From NCBI GenBank assembly GCA_023426375.1, contig JAFAAV010000078.1:1-14235 (forward strand): a stretch of 14,235 nt of DNA. Direction: 5' to 3'. Both the position numbers and the translations under genes were made by a program. Each line of letters begins with the position of its first letter. Positions within the stretch are counted from its first letter, which is position 1. Below are positions 8,216-14,235 of the stretch, one piece after another. The notes beneath the pieces are model-generated. The model saw only the letters and a program-made list of their open reading frames with translations, was not told the origin of the DNA and did not search any database. Source of the DNA: Actinomycetes bacterium. Its GTDB lineage: Bacteria > Actinomycetota > Actinomycetes > Actinomycetales > Micrococcaceae.

Positions 8216-8529
8216 CCGACGACCTGGATCACTGCGCGCCCGAAGATTTCCAGGAAGGTATGGAACAGCGCGGGAGCAGTCACACCGACGATCCTCAGGC
8301 CACGGTCGGCTCCACTGAATCCCCCGTGATCACCGTGTGTCCCAAGGGTCCCCTGTTAGTTCGTGGAGATTTCCTGATGGCCGCAGAGCCCGGTGCCGAA
8401 CCGCTGCCGCCCGAGCGGAAGGTCATTGCGCTGTGCCGCTGCGGCATGACCAGCATTGCCCCACACTGCGACGGTTCCCACAAACTGGCCAAGGTGCGGG
8501 CCTTCATGCCGCGGAAGGACAGGGGCTGA
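8212..8529 (+). CDS. CDGSH-type iron-sulfur domain protein
   Basis: Small (105-residue) protein with one CDGSH (zinc-finger-like, mitoNEET-type) domain that binds a redox-active [2Fe-2S] cluster through three Cys and one His. The ligands are Cys75, Cys77, Cys86 and His90 in CRCGMTSIAPHCDGSH, an exact fit to C-x-C-x2-(S/T)-x3-P-x-C-D-G-S-H. The domain starts around residue 39 (VITVCPKGPLLVRGDF). The first ~38 residues are acidic and probably disordered. No transmembrane anchor is present, unlike the animal mitoNEET proteins, so it should be cytosolic. Its ATG overlaps the stop of the diiron gene (ATGA), so the two are probably made together. An electron- or cluster-donor role for the diiron protein is an inference from that linkage. 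Tail: KVRAFMPRKDRG. Confidence 0.9.
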   Translation: MTDDLDHCAPEDFQEGMEQRGSSHTDDPQATVGSTESPVITVCPKGPLLVRGDFLMAAEPGAEPLPPERKVIALCRCGMTSIAPHCDGSHKLAKVRAFMPRKDRG

Positions 8530-8633
8530 ACACTGCCGCGTTCCGCTGATCTCCCGCCAACGAGAAGTGGCCCTTCAGTAGTGGCAACGAGTGGGTCGGA
8601 CCCTGACGTACAGCGTGGAATCCGAAAACCGCG

Positions 8634-8669
8634 CCGGGCCGGGTACCTCGACCGGGGTACCCGGCCCGG
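8634..8669. terminator. Inverted repeat between convergent genes, likely terminator
   Basis: A perfect 14-bp inverted repeat (CCGGGCCGGGTACC, then an 8-nt loop, then its complement) sits between the convergent ends of the CDGSH gene and gcvT. On the minus strand the stem is followed five nt later by TTTT, so it would best serve gcvT. On the plus strand no T-run follows. The rest of the 182-bp gap (8530-8711) shows no gene. Confidence 0.6.
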
Positions 8670-8711
8670 AGTCAGTTCAGCCTTCGCTGAGAGGTGCTTC
8701 TACAGACCTGA

Positions 8712-9856
8712 TCAGCCGCGTTTGTAGAACGGCATCTCGGTCTGTTTGACCTCGATGTCACGGCCGCGGGCGTCCTGAACGCTCACATCGCCCCCGGCGA
8801 TCCGGTCCAGCGCGTCCGTGGCCACGAGCGCCATGGCAATAGGCTTGCCCAGGGTGGGCGAGGGAAGCCCGCTGGTGACGACACCCACGGTCTCGCCTCC
8901 GGACACCACGGTGTAGTCGGCGCGAATCGGCTTGCGACCCACGCCTTCCAGCCCCACCAGGGATCGTTTCGGCTCGGTCTCGACGATGACGGCGAGCGAC
9001 TCACGGCCCACGGTGTCCGTACCGGCTTCGCCCTTCTTGCGCAGCGCGATGTCCACGAGCTTCCCCAGGCCTGCCTCGGCCGGGGTGATCTCGGTGGACA
9101 GCTCGTGCCCGTACAGCGGCATGCCAGCCTCGAGACGCAGCGAGTCACGGGCGGCCAGTCCGGCCGCGGACACTGGTGCGTCGTCGGTGGACAGCTCCCC
9201 CGCGGTCTCGAGAAGCGCCGCCCACAGTGCCGGGGCATCCTGATTGCTGCAGTACAGCTCAAACCCGTCCTCGCCTGTGTAGCCAGTACGGGCAGCCAGG
9301 ACCTCCACACCGGCGCAACGAGCGGGTGCGGCGGCGTAGTACTTGAGATTTTCGACGACGTCGCTCGGGTCCAGGTCCGTGGCCTTGAGCACCTCGAAGG
9401 CCCGGGGGCCCTGTACGGCGATCAAGGAGGTATCGGCACCCTGGTCGGTCACGGCGACGTCGAAACCTTCGGCGCGAGCGGTCAACTCACGCACGACCAC
9501 GTCCTGATTGCCCGCGTTGGGAACCACCAGGTAGCGGTTCTCCTCCAGGCGGTAGGTGATGAGGTCGTCCAGCACACGGCCGTCCGCATCCACGATCACC
9601 GAGTACTTGGCGCGACCCACGGAGATAGCGGACAGCACGCCCACCAGCGCGAAATCCAGGAACGCACCGGCCTGCGGACCCGAGACTTCCACCTCACCCA
9701 TGTGGGAGAGATCGAAGATTCCGGCACCGCGGCGCACGGCATGGTGCTCCGCGGTGTCACTCGCGTAGCGCACCGGCATGGACCAGCCACCGAAATCCGT
9801 GAACCGAGCCCCCAGTTCCTCGTGGGCGGCGTACAGGGCAGTTTTCTTCTCGCTCA

Positions 9857-9857
<1 letters not shown>
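8712..9857 (-). CDS. gcvT: Glycine cleavage system T protein (aminomethyltransferase)
   Basis: Takes the aminomethyl group from lipoylated H protein and, with tetrahydrofolate, releases ammonia and makes 5,10-methylene-tetrahydrofolate. The 381 residues fit the family (about 360-380). The N-terminus has TALYAAHEELGARFTDFGGW and then FDLSHMGEVEVSG. Asp97/Asp98 in GRVLDDLITYRL include the predicted catalytic aspartate, and VVPNAGNQD follows. GMPLYGHELSTEITPAEAGLG is the characteristic folate-site motif. The C-terminal beta-barrel domain (KPIRADYTV, then TSGLPSPTLGKPIAMALV) ends in TEMPFYKRG. Start: ATG at 9855-9857 (MSEKK), not an in-frame codon further upstream, because GGAGGAG lies about 6 nt before it and the family N-terminus begins there. 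It overlaps the gcvP stop by one base (TGATG), so the two are coupled. No gcvH lies beside it. Confidence 0.97.
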
Positions 9858-12754
<2,897 letters not shown>

Positions 12755-12810
12755 GTGAGGGTCTCCTGGGTTACTTGAGGGCGTGCTAAGTCCCGGTGAG
12801 TTCCTCCCCG

Positions 12811-13024
12811 CTCTGTACATCAACCTGAGAGATTTCGCTGGTGCGCGCAATCGGTCGCGCCCACCAGCCTGCCCCGTCGGTGCTCGATGGCGACGCTGCG
12901 CGGCGTTCGAGCTCTTCAGAGTGGCCTGGTGCGGCGGTACGGGTGCCTGAGAGATTCCCGGGGAGGGTTTGCTCCTTCGGCGATGACGCGGTGCAACCGC
13001 ACCCGTCATGCTCTCCCGCCGCAC
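12811..13024 (-). promoter_or_regulatory. Tandem glycine riboswitch upstream of gcvPT
   Basis: Two glycine aptamers are recognisable on the minus strand. Aptamer I (12929-13024) has a perfect 9-bp P1 (GTGCGGCGG with CCGCCGCAC), GGGAGAG, a nested hairpin (ATGACG, GGTGCggttGCACC), the core GCCGAAGGAGCAA (12969-12981) and AATCTCTCAGG (12946-12956). Aptamer II (12811-12921) has CTCTG/CAGAG closing, a GCTCGA/TCGAGC stem, the core CCGACGGGGCAG (12869-12880) and AATCTCTCAGG (12824-12834). A 7-nt linker joins them. These riboswitches usually turn on glycine-degradation genes when glycine is high. There is no T-rich terminator in the 56 nt between aptamer II and the gcvP start, so control may be at translation (inference). 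No strong promoter is obvious just upstream. Confidence 0.95.
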
Positions 13025-13073
13025 TGTAACGGCCAAGATGGTCAGTCCTAGTTTCGCACACCCCCGGGCAGCA

Positions 13074-13107
13074 CGAAGCCCCGCATCGAAAACGATGCGG
13101 GGCTTCG
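13074..13107 (-). terminator. Hairpin terminator candidate after rplL
   Basis: A perfect 15-bp stem (CGAAGCCCCGCATCG and its complement) with a 4-nt loop begins 73 nt after the rplL stop and just ahead of the glycine riboswitch. No T-tract follows on the minus strand, which is common for actinobacterial terminators. It would separate ribosomal-protein from gcv transcription. Nothing gene-like lies in the rest of 13025-13180. Confidence 0.65.
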
Positions 13108-13180
13108 CGAAGTGGTAGTGCCGCTACCGACCCGTGCGGGTCAGGCTGCGCGACCGTACCTGCGCTCGAAGCGCGGGGAA

Positions 13181-13567
13181 TTACTTGAGGGTGACGGTAG
13201 CGCCAGCAGCCTCGAGGGATTCCTTGGCCTTGTCGGCGGTCTCCTTGTTGGCACCTTCCAGAACGGGCTTGGGAGCGCCGTCCACGAGGTCCTTGGCTTC
13301 CTTCAGGCCCAAGGAGGTCAGGGCACGAACTTCCTTGATGACCTGGATCTTCTTGTCGCCAGCGGATTCGAGGATGACGTCGAACTCGGACTTCTCTTCC
13401 TCAGCAGCAGCTTCGCCGCCTGCTGCGGGAGCGCCACCGGCCACGGCCACGGGGGCAGCAGCGGTTACGTCGAAGGTCTCTTCGAAGGCCTTGACGAACT
13501 CGGACAGCTCGATGAGGGAGAGCTCCTTGAAAGCCTCGATCAATTCTTCGGTGGTCAGCTTAGCCAT
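13181..13567 (-). CDS. rplL: 50S ribosomal protein L7/L12
   Basis: Stalk protein of the large ribosomal subunit, present as dimers bound to L10, which recruits and stimulates translational GTPases. The 128 residues are typical. Residues 1-33 form the dimerising N-terminal helices (KLTTEELIEAFKELSLIELS). Residues 36-58 form an Ala/Gly/Glu-rich hinge. The C-terminal factor-binding domain begins at KSEFDVIL and includes IKEVRALTSLGLKEAKDLVD. Start: ATG at 13565-13567, with AAGGAG 8 nt upstream. An upstream in-frame extension of 15 codons has no family support. It lies 126 nt downstream of rplJ and is followed by a strong hairpin, then the gcv genes rather than rpoB. Confidence 0.98.
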   Translation of the reverse strand: MAKLTTEELIEAFKELSLIELSEFVKAFEETFDVTAAAPVAVAGGAPAAGGEAAAEEEKSEFDVILESAGDKKIQVIKEVRALTSLGLKEAKDLVDGAPKPVLEGANKETADKAKESLEAAGATVTLK

Positions 13568-13641
13568 GGTGTTGGCTCCTTCTTTTACGTGGTTGTCGAT
13601 ACGCGCGGGCACCGACGAGGTTTTGCGTGGTGATAGAACAC

Positions 13642-13668
13642 GGGTTTTTCCGGCCGGAACCGGAACCC
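13642..13668 (-). promoter_or_regulatory. Hairpin in the rplJ-rplL spacer
   Basis: On the minus strand GGGTTCCGG pairs with CCGG-AAA-AACCC across a TTCCGG loop, giving a 9-bp stem with a 3-nt bulge. A nested palindrome, TTCCGGCCGGAA (13648-13659), offers an alternative fold. It lies in the 126-nt gap between rplJ and rplL, where partial termination or RNA processing adjusts the L10 to L12 ratio in some bacteria; a role here is an inference. No T-run follows. Confidence 0.4.
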
Positions 13669-13693
13669 GAAACCCAGGGGATCCCGTGAGGGA

Positions 13694-14227
13694 TCAGGCG
13701 GCGTTCTCGCCCTGCTCCTCGACCTTGACGCGCAGTGCTTCCGCGGTGCGCACGGTCTTGGACAGCGGGGCCTGGAACAGCGATGCAGCCTTGGACAGGG
13801 ACGCCTTGGCGGCACCTGCAACCTTGGCCAGCAGAACCTCACGGGACTCGAGGTCCGCAAGCTTCTTGATCTCCGCTTCGGACATTGCGACGCCGTCAAG
13901 GTAACCGCCCTTGACGATCAGCTGCGGGTTGTCCTTGGCGAAGTCACGCAAGCTCTTGGCAGCTTCGACAGGGTCACCCGAGATGAACGCGATAGCCGAG
14001 GGGCCATTGAGCTGGCCCTCGAACGCGTCGATGCCGACTTCCTTGGCCGCAATTGCGGTCAGCGTGTTCTTCACCACGGCGTATTCAGCGTTCTCACCGA
14101 GCGTGCGACGCAGCGTCTTCAGCTGAGCCACGGTGAGCCCGCGGTACTCCGTCAGGACGGCAGCGTGCGAGTTGGAGAAGAATTCCTTCAACTCCGCAAC
14201 CGCGGCAGCCTTTTCAGGATTCGCCAT
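13694..14227 (-). CDS. rplJ: 50S ribosomal protein L10
   Basis: Ribosomal stalk base that binds 23S rRNA and carries the L7/L12 dimers on its C-terminal helix. In many bacteria it also represses its own operon by binding the leader mRNA, which here would lie beyond the right edge. The protein is complete at 177 residues. The N-terminal RNA-binding domain includes AAVLTEYRGLTVAQLKTLRR, then YAVVKNTLTAIAA and GPSAIAFISGDPVEAAKSLRDF. The C-terminal helix region (residues ~135-177) includes LSKAASLFQAPLSKTVRTAEAL and ends GENAA. The start ATG (14225-14227) follows GGAGCACC, with GGAG 4 nt upstream. It precedes rplL on the same strand. Confidence 0.97.
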   Translation of the reverse strand: MANPEKAAAVAELKEFFSNSHAAVLTEYRGLTVAQLKTLRRTLGENAEYAVVKNTLTAIAAKEVGIDAFEGQLNGPSAIAFISGDPVEAAKSLRDFAKDNPQLIVKGGYLDGVAMSEAEIKKLADLESREVLLAKVAGAAKASLSKAASLFQAPLSKTVRTAEALRVKVEEQGENAA

Positions 14228-14235
14228 GGTGCTCC

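Noticed and set aside
13023..13028. TACAGT as a -10 element for gcvPT
   Set aside because: Transcription starting from it would cut into the first strand of aptamer I P1, and no -35 is visible at the right distance.
12755..13036. 94-codon N-terminal extension of the gcvP frame
   Set aside because: This stretch is the glycine riboswitch and leader. The family N-terminus and ribosome site fix the start at 12754.
12771..13191. 11-bp direct repeat TTACTTGAGGG at 12771 and at the rplL stop (13181), suggesting a duplicated rplL end
   Set aside because: The match does not extend, and repeats of this length are expected by chance in a 14-kb window.

Overview
The window looks like chromosomal DNA of a high-GC Gram-positive bacterium, most likely an actinobacterium close to the Micrococcaceae (Arthrobacter, Kocuria or Nesterenkonia type). 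This rests on the RpoB/RpoC and CtaD protein sequences, GC-rich third codon positions, GTG/TTG starts and a tandem glycine riboswitch. It is mainly a housekeeping region. No transposases, tRNAs, rRNAs, CRISPR arrays or phage genes are visible.

Layout, mostly on the minus strand, in the direction of its transcription from the right edge: rplJ (L10) and rplL (L7/L12), separated by a spacer with a hairpin; a strong hairpin after rplL; a two-aptamer glycine riboswitch; gcvP and gcvT overlapping by one base (glycine decarboxylase and aminomethyltransferase); then a perfect 14-bp inverted repeat where these genes meet a plus-strand pair. That pair is a 349-residue haem-oxygenase-like diiron protein and a 105-residue CDGSH iron-sulfur protein, joined by an ATGA overlap. 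Divergent from the pair is ctaD (cytochrome c oxidase subunit I). Downstream of ctaD, with its own promoter and a leader of about 140 nt, come rpoB and the first 399 codons of rpoC, which runs off the left edge.

The arrangement is notable because rplJ-rplL and rpoB-rpoC, contiguous in many bacteria, are separated here by about 8.4 kb carrying glycine cleavage, respiratory and unassigned iron-enzyme genes. gcvP-gcvT lacks gcvH beside it, and ctaD lacks the other oxidase subunits. The best candidate for undescribed biology is the diiron oxygenase-like/CDGSH pair. The enzyme has a full, correctly spaced set of predicted diiron ligands, and its partner is a small [2Fe-2S] protein that is probably co-translated with it. 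Its substrate is unknown.
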